A stretch of DNA of 64,000 bases from Isoetes taiwanensis (Eukaryota; Streptophyta; Lycopodiopsida; Isoetales; Isoetaceae), in the NCBI GenBank assembly GCA_021234155.1, contig JAJEKV010000002.1, forward strand, positions 10,406,725-10,470,724. Direction: 5' to 3'. Of the stretch, positions 22,633 to 35,334 are shown one piece after another; position 1 is the first letter of the stretch, and each line of letters begins with the position of its first letter. The translations under genes and the position numbers were made by a program. The notes beneath the pieces were generated by a model. That model made no database searches. It worked only from the letters and a program-made list of their open reading frames with translations, and had not been told where the DNA came from.

Positions 22633-23430
22633 TCTTAAATTTCATATAGTCCAGCTTATTCACAAAGTTATAATCACAAAGTTCCAATAATGTGAATGGC
22701 TATAGAATGCTGGAGTCCTTTGGTGCCGTTTTCCAAATTTTATGGCTCTTCAACGTTCATTACCGCAAACCCCATTCCAAACCTCGTTTTCCATATTTCC
22801 ACCTTGCAATTTTCTTTTGTACGGGTCAGCAAGATTGATTTTGGGCTATGGATTGAGGTTTTATTTAAGGTTAACATGGATCTTATGCTTTGCCGTCTTC
22901 ACAAAGAATACTTCCACTCCCTAACCTATATGTAAAACTTTCGTGGAAGCATGCTTGTATTGCCCTATTGTTGGCAAAACAACGACCACAGCTGGATTTC
23001 AAAGAGGTTTTTTCTTGATGCTGCCATGGCAAGGAAGCTTGCTAATCTTTGAACAGTTTCCCACATACAGTTTCTTTGGCCTTAAAACTTGCTCCTCACA
23101 AAAACGGCAAGGCAAAGGCAGCTCTGTTTTCACCATATTTTTTTACAGTTTTCCATAGATGGTTCCTTTGGCCTCGATCTCTTGCTTTCTAGGAGCTACA
23201 AGCGCAAGCGTTCTTTTCTCTAAAAGGAATATATTATCCTACTATGTTTGTCCAACCATGCATGAAACTGGAACACAGGGCACCCAAATTTTGCAACCGG
23301 ACCTGATTCAACCCCGTGAAATGAATTTATGAAGTCCTTGAGCTGTGAAAGTTTAGCTATCTTCTGTGTCAAGATGGCTTTGAAGCAGTACAGAAGCCCA
23401 ACATGTTGAGTTATTTGTCTTTTCGTTCAG

Positions 23431-23756
23431 GTCCTTCTGGCATGGGAAAGGTAATGCGTACTCTTTTGCCCTGTGTGCTGAGCTAATTATTTAGATAGAT
23501 TTATCATGTTTCACAATCTGACAGAGATTCGTGCTTGTTTCCAATCTATGCAATTATAGGTATGCATTTCCTTACGAGTGCTAACATGCTTTGGAAAACA
23601 ATCTCGTCATAGAATTTGTCTTATGACAGAAATGGTGTTGGAGCTTAATATAAAGAACAGCACAAAGACATTGATAGTGGCTGCAACAAATGCTGCCATA
23701 GATGAGATAGCAATTTACTGAAAAATGACTTAGGAGACAAAGTCGTCCGCTTAATG
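23431..23756 (+). pseudogene. SF1 RNA/DNA helicase fragment (Walker A and motif Ia exons)
   Basis: A 20-base exon (23431-23450), bounded by TTCAG and GTAATG, encodes GPSGMGK, a variant of the Walker A motif GPPGTGK. After a 179-base intron, the next exon (about 23630-23756) reads TEMVLELNIKNSTKTLIVAA, then ATNAAIDEIA. Following a one-base frame shift it continues LLKNDLGDKVVRLM to a GTGAGT donor. The order Walker A, LIVAATNAAxDE (motif Ia), KVVRLG is characteristic of the UPF1/SEN1/IGHMBP2 helicase group. The frame shift and the non-fitting exon phase show decay. DEAD/DEAH exons with the Walker B motif were not found downstream. Confidence 0.7.
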
Positions 23757-23999
23757 GTGAGTTCCACTGATATAGTTATAATTCTTTAATTTTATTCTTG
23801 TCTAAAAATGGTTTGTTGTATGTGCAAGTCTAAGCATTTTAGCTGCATTTGCCTCTGTTTCTTTGAGTTTCCAGTTTTCCAGATGCTACCTACAGATTTA
23901 ATAATTCTTCATTCATGCTCATGACATGAACTGATGGAGAGTATTCAATAGTGGTTTAGAAAGCATCAGTATTGGTTACAACAGTGGGTTCTTCTGTTA

Positions 24000-24630
24000 T
24001 TGCATAAACTGCCTTACCTTAAGCTAGCTACACAGCCTGCATGAGCTATCTTGTCTCTTCTGCATAGTGCGGTTGCAGAACCCTTTTCTCTTAGTTCATC
24101 CGCTATGAATTAAAAATGTCCCTAAATTAAAAATTTGTCCCTAGAACTATGGTAAAAACTGAAAGAAAGTGCCAACTTGATGTTGGGTATGCTCAGAAAG
24201 GAAAATGACAGTAAAGTAGAAAATTCTTTGTTTAGGATTCCATTCTTCTCAGGTTTCAATCTATCAGCATTCTTTATCCGTGGCTAGAACTCATGATTTG
24301 TTATTTGATACATTAAATCTGGCGAGTTCATGCTTCTGCAAGGGAGTTTCTAGTCATTGAATGATGCAAGATCTTGTAAGAACTTACTAAACGTATGTAG
24401 AAAGCTAGCTACACAATTCGCTCTTGCATGGAACTTACTGGTTCTCCATTGTGAAATTTAACAGCTGAATGAAATATTTTGTGCTATGTGAAGGCTCTGA
24501 ATCAGATAACGCTTGTGTATGTTCTTGTTGTTTGAACATTAGGGATCCAACAAGAACCCTGCATTTGATCATTGTGTGGCATGAATCTGGAAGTTCTCCA
24601 TCCTTCTGCCACTTATTGGACTGATTATGT
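24000..24630. other. Intergenic or intronic, nothing recognised
   Basis: No open frame or motif of note on either strand. Confidence 0.4.
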
Positions 24631-24641
24631 TCTTTGCACCT

Positions 24642-25200
24642 GCAGTTTTACGTCCAAATATACTGGAAAGTTGTATTAGAAATAAAAGACAAGCATTTTC
24701 TGATATGTTGTATAAGTCTACTCTGTACTACCATGTCAACATGGTACCATTTATCAGGATTCCTCAAATATGTCCATGCTAAAGGGTATTTTATATCTAC
24801 AAATTTGTTAATCACTTTGATCAGATACAGGGACAAGGCTTTATTCCAAACGAAGTCATATGTGACATTGTGGCAAGTACATTCACTTTTCCAATAACAT
24901 CCAGCTTTGGATCTCATATGTACGAACCCACTATTATAGAATTATTGGTTCTCTATTTTTCTGTAAATATTGCACTGCCATATATGTTAATGGTATACAA
25001 CTTTTAGCACTTGAACAGACATCGTCGTATTTACATGTTTATCATAATGCCCTTGGGGGCACCTCTGAAAGGCCTTTGCTGAAGCTGGCATAGTTCAAAG
25101 TGTACTTTGAGGATGGAATATTGCAAACCCTCATAAAGAGCCAATAGGATTTAGAAGCAAACCAAAGAGTGCGGTTAACATCCTCTGAAGAATTGAGCAA
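24642..25200 (+). pseudogene. Exon-like fragments of unidentified host gene(s)
   Basis: After CACCTGCAG at 24643 a frame reads VLRPNILESCIRNKRQAF and later, following a possible acceptor, QGQGFIPNEVICDIVAS. Around 25075 another frame reads AFAEAGIVQSVL, a stop, then NPHKEPIGFRSKP. The segments are protein-like and bounded by plausible splice signals but interrupted by stops. I do not recognise the families. Confidence 0.3.
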
Positions 25201-27250
25201 ACAAAAATGTCATCATATCACGCCGTGTTCTGCATTTACAGGAGGGATTACAGGAGGATTAGGAAGCTACAGTGCCTAATAAATGATTTCATTTGAAATC
25301 AAGTTATCATAAGCAATCCTAAAAATTATTTTGAACGGTTACGGAGAGTACGTTTAAAATTAAGACTATTTGGCATACAATAACGAATCTGCAGTTCTGC
25401 AGTCACAAAATGGAGTATAGTATATGATTAATACTCAACATATAAACTATTAACAGAAGCATTGCCTAGATAGCTTACACAAATTTATCCCTCAAATATG
25501 TCATGCATGCAGCATTAGAAACATCTCTTGTGAAGCCCAAGGCCAAACTATTGGATGTAACACAAGACTTCATCTCATGAGTAACAAGTACTTCAGTTCA
25601 AAAATGTATATTGTGAATCTGCAATTTAATTTGTAACAAGCTTTTTTTCGCAGAAAAATGAAATAAGGAATGTCAAGCAAAACCAAGAAATATTGCTTTC
25701 TCATATACAAGTTAGTCTTCAAGTACAATAATTTACCACAAATACATACCAAAAGCACTGCCAATTACCACTGTCTAATGACACCAACTCTAAATTCCTG
25801 ATACTCACATGTTGCTAAAGCCTAATGCTTGAAAACATATTTTTATCTTGTTTACATGTGCAATCTAAATCTACTACCAAGCCTTGACCAGTTTGGCCTT
25901 GCTAAAGCCTTCTGGTGTGCCTTTTGCTAGTTTTTTTTTTTTAAAGAAGTTACTTTTTCCTAGCTTAATCCTCATTGCAAATGCATGAAAATAAACTTTA
26001 TTGCATGTACACAACATTACCTCACATTTAAGATATGAATAAGACACCACAAGAAACTTATCGCGGCGGCAGCCGCGAACGTTTCTCTTTCCCAGCCCAT
26101 AACAAATGGCCTAACGTGCAAGATCCTGCTATTCTACCAAGGTGAATAAGTTACAAATTTTTCTTTGAAATCGCAATGGCTTAAAAATAATGTCTAGATT
26201 CTCTTCACCAATCAAATCTGCTGAACATCTTCAATCATTCTTGGTGATTTATAGATATCACAACAAGTCCAATCAAAAGATGCCATCTTTTTGAGGATTG
26301 TGACGAATTTAACCAACTTGATGGGCCAAGATACAGATCCAGACTCATCAATATTATGAAATTGGTCAGAAAGAGGCACGTTTAGAAATTTGGGGTCAAA
26401 GCCCTTCATGTTTCATGCCTGTTTAGTTCTTCACAAAAGTCAAAGACATGCATCATGGAGTAAAGTTGCAAACTTACAAGGGCAGTTGTTAGGCCTACAT
26501 CACCTTCCAGAATGTGTCATTATATTACAGAGTTTATCAGACAGAAACGAAATACAATGGCATCGACTTAGATATTGCATACGTGCATGGACTGTACAAC
26601 TTTTCTAAACTTAGATGACTACATAAGTAAACTCAAATCTAGAACTTGACATAACACTTACATCATACAAAATACACAGTTGTGCTCTCCAGCCAAACCT
26701 GCTTATGCGAGAACATGTAAAGGCCAACTATACAACCTTGCCTAGCGATATAGATGAGATGACAACATATATATATCAATGATATATCAATGATATATCT
26801 ATGGGTATATCGGATGGGGGGCATCGCCTTTAGGTGTATATAGACATAAATCCTGGCCCTCCATATCTTGAGGTGGCGCAATTATGGCCCTCAGATCTGA
26901 TGGGGGCATGCATGGGCATGCATGGGGGCATGCACCACATCCCTGAGCCGTCGGATATGGGGGAATTTAAATCTTGGCCATTGATTTAAGGTTAAGGAAG
27001 GTGCAAAGAAATTGCACCATAGTTAATATATTGGTGAGGTGGCATCGCATTTATTATAAAAATTTAAAAGAAATTAAATGTGAGCTTATGAGGTGGCGCC
27101 ACCACATATTTTGTGTTTTTATTATAATATTTTGAATTTTTTACGTTGTTGACGTGGCAATCCGGGCGACTTCTTACGAAATGCGATGGGGGGAAAGCTG
27201 CGTTGCACAGTGTTCTTTTCGAGCCCTGCACTTTGAGGTGTGAGCTATGG
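25200..27250. other. Long stretch without a clear gene
   Basis: A minus-strand 65-codon frame at 26212-26409 looks coding-like (KLVKFVTILKKMASFDW) but has no recognised family. Simple repeats: TATATATCAATGATATATCAATG near 26768 and CATGCATGGGGGCATGCA units near 26906-26935. Nothing else supported. Confidence 0.4.
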
Positions 27251-27879
27251 CGCTCAGAGCATTGCTGCCAAGCTTACTCTATCTAATGCCGGATCTGCTT
27301 CTTTGGCATTGGTCCACCGCATATTGCACAATCTGCACTGGATGTTTTAAGATGGTCGGTTCGCTTATTGAACTCTGTCATTTGAATGGTCCCGTGGTTG
27401 CAAGGTAGAGGAGTTTTTCTTACGAGTGCCAGTGCATTCCGGCATTGCCAAAACCTCCCCGAAACTTGCCAAAATTTGCCTCCCCCGAAACTTGCCAAGA
27501 CGCACCCCAAAACTTGCCCAATTTCTGTCATTTTCTATGTTCTGGAGGTTGCCCTGTGCGGAATTTACTTTGGCGCATTTCTGGGTGCCTGTTTTTGGTG
27601 ATTTCAAGCAGGTTTGGGCCTGTCTTGGTAATGGCTCTTCTACACGCGATTCATCTAGCCCAGGTTAGAGGAGAGATCAAAAGACAGATGGGAGTCGCGC
27701 CAATCAGCACTGAATAGTTACCAAGAAGTGTCTGATTTATTGAGACATGATGGTCCCAAAATCTGTAAGCAAATATTACTGCTGTTGTATTGTCAAATGA
27801 CTGGCCAAAGGTAAACAAATCCGATTTTACAAGGTCATCACAAACGCCATTTGCTCGCAATGAAATATTTTTATGGCTA

Positions 27880-28290
27880 TGTTGATCTACAATGAATAAT
27901 GAAGGATGGAAGTGGATTTATCCCCTGTGGTATCTCCCCAACACTCTTTTATTTCCATGCATTGGCTATCTTCCATTCTTGGCCGAACTGAAGACAATTT
28001 TGAGGATGCATTGACAGAAGAAGAACAGCATCAGGTGAGTTTTTAGCTATGGCAAGTATGTTTTCCTTTTCCTTGATTGAAGATATTATCGGCTTCTTAT
28101 TTGAGCGCAATTCTGTTGGGTTGTTCAGCGAGAGTTGGATCAGGCCAATTCGGCCAAGGGAGATGGGAATAACGTATATGTTCTTGTGAAATAAGGAGGC
28201 GTTAGAATGTTATGCCAGCGCATTGGAGCTGATTTCGGATCATACAAGTACCAGAAGTTCGGTCCAAGTGTTTTTTAAATCGTGCAATGT
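27880..28290 (+). pseudogene. Exon-like fragments, unidentified
   Basis: One frame ends DALTEEEQHQ at a GTGAGT donor (28034). The next putative exon after TTCAG (28129) reads RELDQANSAKGDGNNVYVLVK and then stops. Plausible splice borders, no family recognised, same strand as the fragments around it. Confidence 0.3.
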
Positions 28291-28485
28291 GCTATTTGCA
28301 AGTGGTGAGTTGAGTGCATTGTTTTCTAGTTTTCTTTAGATTTTACAACTCAGGCCATTCTTAGCTTTATGTCCTCAATCTGTTGCATGTTTTTCGTTCT
28401 TTCAAACGCCCGTCCAGCATGTTGTGATGTTTAAGCCTGATTATCAACATGCTCTTTTTAATGCTTCTGAGATAGCTTAGTTCAT

Positions 28486-28881
28486 TTGCTGGGTATGCTG
28501 GCCATTGCAAGATGCTATGGCAAAGGAGCATTTCAACCACTAGACAAGACAAGGTCAGCCAAGGTCTGTTATTCTGAGTCTACACTTTGTCTATTGAGGA
28601 GGTTGGATGAAAGGGAACGTGGAGACAAACTTCTTGATGTTGTCAATGAGTGGATTGCAGAGGGAAATCAAAGTTCCAAGGAATCTTACGTCTGTGCAAT
28701 TGCTAGACTTAAAGAATTATCTAGGTGGCATGATGCCCTTCCGGTATTCACTTTCTTGCAGAACTTTATTCCTCATGCATTTGCTTGTGCGACTGCTAAT
28801 AGATGGCGAACTGGTGACTATCAATGTCCAATGCTATGTCCAGATTTATATTGTTTGCATTATTTCGAATTACACACTTGA
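28486..28881 (+). pseudogene. Pentatricopeptide-repeat-like protein fragment
   Basis: The 131-codon frame contains LCLLRRLDERERGDKLLDVV followed by NEWIAEGNQ, then AIARLKELSRWHDAL. This matches the N-terminal pattern of the plant mitochondrial-type PPR proteins (LYRRL...GD...VL..WVEEG......I..LRK..R..HAL), which bind organellar RNA. The match covers about residues 28-95. Outside it the frame loses similarity, and the next fragment (a peptidase) begins within 50 bases, so this is a partial copy without its repeats. Confidence 0.55.
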
Positions 28882-28926
28882 GTTTGCATTACATAATTCC
28901 TTTTAACATGAACTTTTCTTTCGTAG

Positions 28927-29516
28927 GCTGGCATTGAGACTGCAACACTTTTCTTGGAGGATGGTGAAACAGTATGTGTACTGCTCTCTCAGCTTTGCAT
29001 ATCAGCATGGTGAATGGCTGCATGTTTCCCACCTAAATCATTTGTTAAAACATTAAATTTGCTGTTCTTGATTCGAAGTAAGCTATTTTTACGTGATTCA
29101 TAGTTCATGCAAGCACAATTAATCAATGCATGCTCTCACTTCCAGTCCTTGCGACTATTCCACAAACATATATTGTTAGTTTTCATGAGTCATCTTATAT
29201 GGAGATTGTCGTAGTTTTATTCTAAAGCAACGAAAAGAAGATTTCTTTTCTGATGCCTTTGTCTCTTATTATTGGTATTATTATTATTACTATATTATAT
29301 GGTCGCCTTTTGTAGGTGCTCGTAAATGAGAAAACTGCAAGTGCAAGTGAAATTGTAAGTACAAGTAGATTGTCTTTATTCATATGTAGGAATGTTTATC
29401 AAATGACTATGTAAGAAGGTAAGAACCACTGTCATCTTTGAACATTTTGGCAGGTAGCAGCTGCTTTACATGATAACTGTAGAGCTATTTTAGTGGGAAG
29501 ACACACTTTTGGCAAG
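28927..29516 (+). pseudogene. S41 C-terminal-processing peptidase (CtpA-like) fragment, three exons
   Basis: Three exons with clean GT-AG borders are readable. 28927-28971 encodes AGIETATLFLEDGET, 29316-29354 encodes VLVNEKTASASEI, and 29454-29516 encodes VAAALHDNCRAILVGRHTFGK. Joined, they are the catalytic heart of tail-specific peptidases (S41), which in chloroplasts mature the photosystem II D1 protein. The catalytic serine (in TASASE) and the lysine (in TFGK) are both present. The PDZ domain before and the strand-rich end after are absent; nothing like GKGxIQS follows 29516. Because the introns remain, this is a genomic-copy fragment, not a retrocopy. Confidence 0.8.
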
Positions 29517-29529
29517 GTAATCTATCCTG

Positions 29530-31060
29530 CCAGTGTTTTAGTTTTGGGTGCTGACCGGTGGATTAAAGCTTAATCATCAGGACATAGACAGAAACGGCTT
29601 TAAGCCATATTTTACACATTTTCCAGGTACAAATGTTCAAAATCGGGAAGGTTGTTTTATATTGCTAAATAAGAAGTTCCGTGACAAACAATGACCTTAT
29701 CTGCATGTTAGACATGGAAGAAACAAGGGAGAAGCTTCAACTCTGCAGGACAACCAGCTTTAACATGCATTAGTAGGTCAATACAAACGGAATTATGATC
29801 TCCTTGCCCAAACTGATTCACTGTTTTATATTGGAATCCTGTTACATGAATTCGTCCCCTTAGTTTATTAGACAGATTTGAGACTCACATGGCTCCAGTA
29901 AGCCAGCTCTAAAGCTCTTGCAGCAATACATGGGAAGCGATTCTCAATAACTAGCCAGATTAGATTTCCTACTGAAAAGCGACCTGTCAAAGGGAGATGT
30001 TGTAAATAAAAGTAAAGCTTGCGAGATGTCCTGTTCTCTCATATGCTCCTTCAGCTATTGAAGCAACAGTAATTGTTACAGATGTGCTAATCGTGATGCA
30101 TGTTCATCTTCTGCAGGTTAGTATATTTATTCATATAGAAATAGAGAAAAAATTGCAATGTCTACTTTGGCACATGAATTAAAAAAGGAACAAATAGATA
30201 TATCTAGCTTTAGTCAGCATTTTCAATGACAAAAGAACAACTCTGATTGATTTTGCAGACTATTTTTTGTACATGCATATTTTCTGGCGCTGTGATTGGA
30301 CCAGCATGTTCAACTAAAGAGTAAAATGCATTGTCTTGGTGTGATGCTTCGGAGTCGAGCATTTCTGGTGTTTGACAGGTGGAAGTCTCAAGATGTTAGA
30401 CTGGCAACAAAATATGGGACGTAGTTAAAGGTATTAGCAGATGTTAATCAATCAGCGGCGCACGAGAGGGTACAAAGCCCACTTATTTAACTTGGATTTT
30501 GGGCTTCCAACAATAGTTCCCACTTTTTATTTGGAAAGTATTTCTATTTCATCGTGAAGCCTGGGAGATCCTTGAGAGATTGGCATGCTTCTCAACTAGC
30601 TGGCACCATAGTTTTTTGCTTATCATGATTGAAACATGAGGTTGGCATCGGTCAACTTATAAAATTAAGTGAAAATTATGTCACAGTTATTGCAAACGCC
30701 TGGAGGTTAAGATTAATTTGAAGTGGTCGTAAGTTCATGGGAAGTTCGTTTGAATTCGCAAATAAATTCTAAGTGCATCTATGCAGATACGTGGATAACG
30801 ACTTAATGGGGCACTCTAAGTATGAGTGTGGATGCATTTACGAAGGTTCTCTTATTTAACTTTCCACTCGTTGGAGTGTAGATGCACTCAAGGAAGTTCT
30901 AGTTAACGTTGCAATTATGATATTCCCATTGTTAGGATTCTAGTTCGTTTCTAAAATATAATGATTGCGATGTAGACCCCTTCAAGTCCTTTAAGATATG
31001 AAATGTTATGAGCTTAAAATTGTTGTTTTTGCATTTCTATGAATTTATTTTGCATTTCAA
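29530..31060. other. No recognisable gene
   Basis: I see no motif-bearing frame. The 3' continuation expected of the peptidase gene is not present. Confidence 0.4.
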
Positions 31061-31079
31061 TAATGCCATTATGTTTTAT

Positions 31080-32310
31080 GAAAGTATAAGGAATCATGTA
31101 GCATTAATGAATCTAAAAGAATTATAATAGAATCTTAAAGAATCTGGATCAATAATATTCGATCCTTAGGAGTTTGAGGAAAGTTTAAAAAAATGTAAGA
31201 GGATTTTGAACAATGGTAAAAAATATGAGACAATTTAAGGGAATCTCGAGAGAATGTCAATGAATGTTGGGGAATTTAGAAAAATCTTGATCAATGCTTA
31301 GATGAAGTAAATGAATATTCATGGGTAGAGATTGAGGTGTTGTCAACTGGGACCTCACATGTGCGAGATCGACAGCTCATATGGAGCCACCTTATGATGT
31401 TTTAAGCAGCTATTGATGTCACTTAGCTTTGCTATAACACAAAAACATACATGCTACACAACAAAACTACTCCATCTTTAGCTTCTCAGAAGCTGCACAA
31501 TCATGTCACACGTTTCTACGATGTGTAGATGCTAAATAACAATATACTTTATGTTGGCCCATATAGTCCATTGTGTACGTTCTTTAAAATACATGTTGCC
31601 AACTTGGTATAAATTCTACATAGGAGTTTGACCTCATGTTTAACTTTACCTTTATGTTTACTTTTTATTGCTTTGCACGTTTGAAGTTGTTGACTTTATG
31701 TTTGACTTCCACTTTGGAATCGACTATCCATTTTGGAGTGACGATCCTTAGGATAGACTGCCTTTCCTAAAACAAATCTGTTAGTGAACAACTCGAGTTT
31801 AATTCAAATCTAGCTTGAGTTTTTTATTTGCCTATTACCCAATAAGATACAGTTTTTTGACAATGCGCTTCTTTTGTTGGTAGTAAAAAGGTCATAGCCC
31901 TTACCTTGAGGTTTTGCATTGCCAGGACATATTCTATGATTGTTTTTTAGGGGATCTTTCACACTAGATGTACTTTGCAGTGAATCTTTGTATAGTTTTA
32001 AAGAGTACTGCAATATCTCAAGAAAATGTCAGTCGATTCCTATGAATCTTTATAGAATCTTGGGATATCTATTAGAATCTACATGGAATCTTGGAAAATC
32101 TAGAGGAATCTTGGGATAATCTTTAAAAACCTAGGGGAATCTGAAGAGAATCTTAAAAAATCTAAGGAAATATTTGAGAATCCAGAGGAATCTTGATAGA
32201 ATCTAGGGGAATCTTTGTAGATTCTACGAGAATCAAAGAGAATCTATATAGAATATTGTAGAATCTAAAAGAATCTTGGGCTAATCTTCAGAAATCTAGG
32301 GGAATCTTTC
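31080..32310. repeat. Degenerate GAATCT-rich repeat blocks
   Basis: Two blocks (about 31080-31280 and 32030-32310) consist of diverged units built on AATCT(T/A)... such as TAGAATCTTGG, GGGGAATCT and AAAGAATCT. Spacing is irregular (about 20-35 bases). The 750 bases between them show no gene. Confidence 0.65.
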
Positions 32311-32319
32311 ACGCTGGGT

Positions 32320-33510
32320 GTGTTTTGGAGGGTGGGCTTCATGCAGTCCCTCATATTACAAACACTTGTATATATATATGAATATGTCCAGATGAAATAG
32401 GTTCCAGAATTGCCAAGCTCTATAGAATATTGTTACCAGCTAAAAAAAAATCTATCATATAATGTCAAACCTTGAATCTCTCACTGAGTTGAATAGCATT
32501 GTGCTAAATATAGTTATCATCATCTAATATTTTACCAAACACATCAGAAATAATTTCAGAAAACATACATTCAAACTAGGCCTACCTCCCCTATATCTCT
32601 TAGAATGAAAGATTCAGAAAGTGGACTTAAGTGTGTGGCAATGCATGTGGTTTCCCCAGAAGTTTCAGAAATAATATTTATTAATCAAGGCAGTTTTAGA
32701 TCGACTATTTTCTGGCAATAGCAAGCCAAACTCTGAACGACCATACCTCAAACTTTAAGAGTGGCAACTAAGGCTTGCACTTCTCCTTATGTTAGCATTG
32801 CCCAACAATCTTCCAAATTTGTTTAAAGCGAAAATAACAGAGTATGCAATCTATATGCATAGCATAGCATGCAATCTATATGTATATCATAATTTTAGTA
32901 CTGGGAATGATGAAAGGAAAAGGAAAAATAAATATGTAGGAATGCAGAAGCTATAATGGAGGATGACTGCAATGCAATAGTTATGGTAGCGATGTTGCAG
33001 GAAAGCCCTGTTTTGTGCAAGGAGTCTGTCTATATTTATCCAAGACTATTTTATGAGCTAGAAATATAAGCTGCAAATGAAAAGCTTTATATAGCGGAAG
33101 ACGGGGCATTTTGCTCGGATCTTCAAACCTCCCCATGATTTTGTGCTGCCAAGCAAGACAGAGACTGGGTTTTAAATCGCCCAATCAGAGTTTGTTCTGC
33201 TAGACATTCATCATTTGGCTTTGTTTCTAATCGGATTTTAATTGGCCCCTTTCTTTTCCTGCTGGGTATTCTTAGATTTTGTGTTGCCCTTCTCAATTGC
33301 TGACAGGGACTCAGGATTCCAGCTCTCTGCCTGCAAAACCAACACCAACAATTTTCGTCTGCTCCGTGCATAATCAACGTGAACAGTGAAGTGCCTTAGA
33401 AGTTTTGTGAGCAAAGTTTCCACACGACGACGCCCTGTAGTCTTTTGTTTGCGCTTCACCTGCATACAAAACCTAGTTAGTTGATTAGGGCAACGAAGCA
33501 GTAAGAAGCA
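32320..33510. other. Intergenic, nothing firm
   Basis: Overlapping minus-strand frames at 32981-33465 carry no recognised motif. A short duplication, GCAATCTATATG, occurs near 32850-32880. Confidence 0.35.
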
Positions 33511-33519
33511 ATAAGATAA

Positions 33520-34023
33520 TTATGATGTGGCAGTCAGCTCCCCGGAATTGGCTATGGCGTCCCAAAAACAATAGGGGCCATTCATGCTTTGGAATCTGAC
33601 TACCATGTTCGTGGAATCCAGCTCCGGAGCATCAGCTATAGCGATGGTAAATTTTGTCCCGTTTGGATCCGCCCTTGCCTCTTCCTTCACAATCTCAAAT
33701 TTTCCATCCCTAGCTATCAATTTAGGCTTAGCAGCTGGCTTTGTCGGATCAACCAGCACTAGCAAAACTGCCCCCTTTTCATTCTTGGCCCTGTTTTTTG
33801 GATCCACAGAGCTTCATTCTTTGACCAGATCTTCCGCTGGATTTGTAGAACTGTAGGTTGCAGATGTCGACACTTCGCCACTCAGACTGAAAGATTTAAG
33901 CCTTGCATTTTGGTTGTAGTTTTTCATGATTTTGGAGAATTCTTTCCAACGGTAGCTGATGCCTTTTATTCCTGAAGCAAGAATTGCAAATCTTGCAGCG
34001 GCAAGAGGCATTTGGTCCCGCAT
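33520..34023 (-). pseudogene. Unknown protein, 167-codon frame with one in-frame TGA
   Basis: From ATG at 34023 the minus strand reads MRDQMPLAAARFAILASGIK to ...EDLVKE, then TGA (33816-33814). It continues in the same frame SSVDPKNRAKNEKGAVLLVL and ends ...NSGELTATS at 33520. The second part has a regular, beta-rich look (KFTIAIADAPELDSTNMVV, RFQSMNGPYCFWDA). Because the frame is kept across the stop and both halves look coding, a single nonsense change is the simplest reading. I do not recognise the family. A TAA directly before the ATG fixes the earliest start unless there is an upstream exon. Confidence 0.5.
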
Positions 34024-34029
34024 TTAGCC

Positions 34030-35330
34030 CGGGTCATATTCCCGTAGCCCAGGTTGCTAGAGCTTCAATGCTCCGCCATCGCCATAGCCAGGAGCTGCAA
34101 AACATTTGGAGCTCCAGATCTGGCATACGCCAAATCCGACGCATAGAGCAGGGGATTCGATTGCTTTCAAAGCAAGAATCCTGTTGATTTTCTTTTTAAT
34201 TTTCATTCATGTTTTTTTTTAAGGACACGTGGCTCTCTCAGGTTTTTTCCTGGGGAAAAAATATTACCCTCAAATAGAATTTGGCACCGCCTTATATATG
34301 TTAAGAAGGAAACAATACACATCTGAGAGATCCAAATATAGCCTTGCATTTGGTAAATCCCATGCTCAATCATCTAGACAGTTGACTAAAGAAAATCTAA
34401 GGTCTTTTCTAGACAAGTTGCTCCAGCATACTTACCTTCTTGGGATCTAAAATGAGCATTTTTTTTTTTTTTTTCTTTAAGTTCTCTCTCCTAACTTATA
34501 ATATGAATGAAGGTGATTACGTTGGCAAATGCTTTCTTACAAATTGTTTGGCAGAAAAAAAAGAATTAATGAAAAATAAGATATTTTCACTATGGTATGT
34601 ATGCGCGTACAAAAAAGCCTTAAAATAAAGAGCCTTTTAATTTTTAGCACCTCTGGAGCCAGTGGAGCAATAACCGGGGCGAGGAACGACGAACCAGGCA
34701 GGCCTCCTTTTGGGAATTGTAAAGCAACATTGCACTACGGCAATACCTTTCAGAGGACACTTAGAGAGGCTTGGCACCTCTGTATTGATGGAACTGGCAA
34801 GCAACATCCTCTTGGCTACTACTGCAACCTACTGCCTTGGCATTCAAGCTTCTTGGATTCAGGTTACAGAGTTTTCCAGAGGAAAAGGATTTAGCAAATG
34901 AAAGTAATTATTGGTCATCCTTACTCTAATACAATAGATTTGCCAAGAAGGCAATTACCGACATCCAGCTATGGCTTACCAGGCACATCCAAATATCGCA
35001 GCCAAATTCTTTTTTGCAGAATTACTTTTTGAATTGCTCTTTCTAGAATTATTATCCAAATATCCATTGAATTCTCTTTCCTTTCTTGATTCGGCCTGCC
35101 GGCTTCCCAGTTCGCGTCTTCTCTCTCTGTATCTCTTTTTTTGTCTTGTGTATTCCTGCCCACAGCCTCATAGCAGCAGGTGCTTCTGCCGAAAATGGAT
35201 TCGGCCTGCTATCGGGCCAGCCCTCGCTGCATTTCAACCCGTGGATGTTGCCACGACGGTGTCTTCTTTTGTTCACCCTTTTGTTTAACAAAAAATAACC
35301 TTAAAGATTATTGGCCTCCTTGGAATATTT
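34030..35330. other. No supported gene
   Basis: Several overlapping short frames, none with recognised motifs. A poly-T run lies at about 34459-34475. Confidence 0.35.
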
Positions 35331-35334
35331 ATAG

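Noticed and set aside
27283-27717. Overlapping ORFs on both strands around 27.4 kb
   Set aside because: They come from a repeated AAACTTGCC word; no frame shows a domain.
33807-33816. Selenocysteine-type recoding of the in-frame TGA
   Set aside because: Land plants lack the selenocysteine system; a nonsense mutation is simpler.
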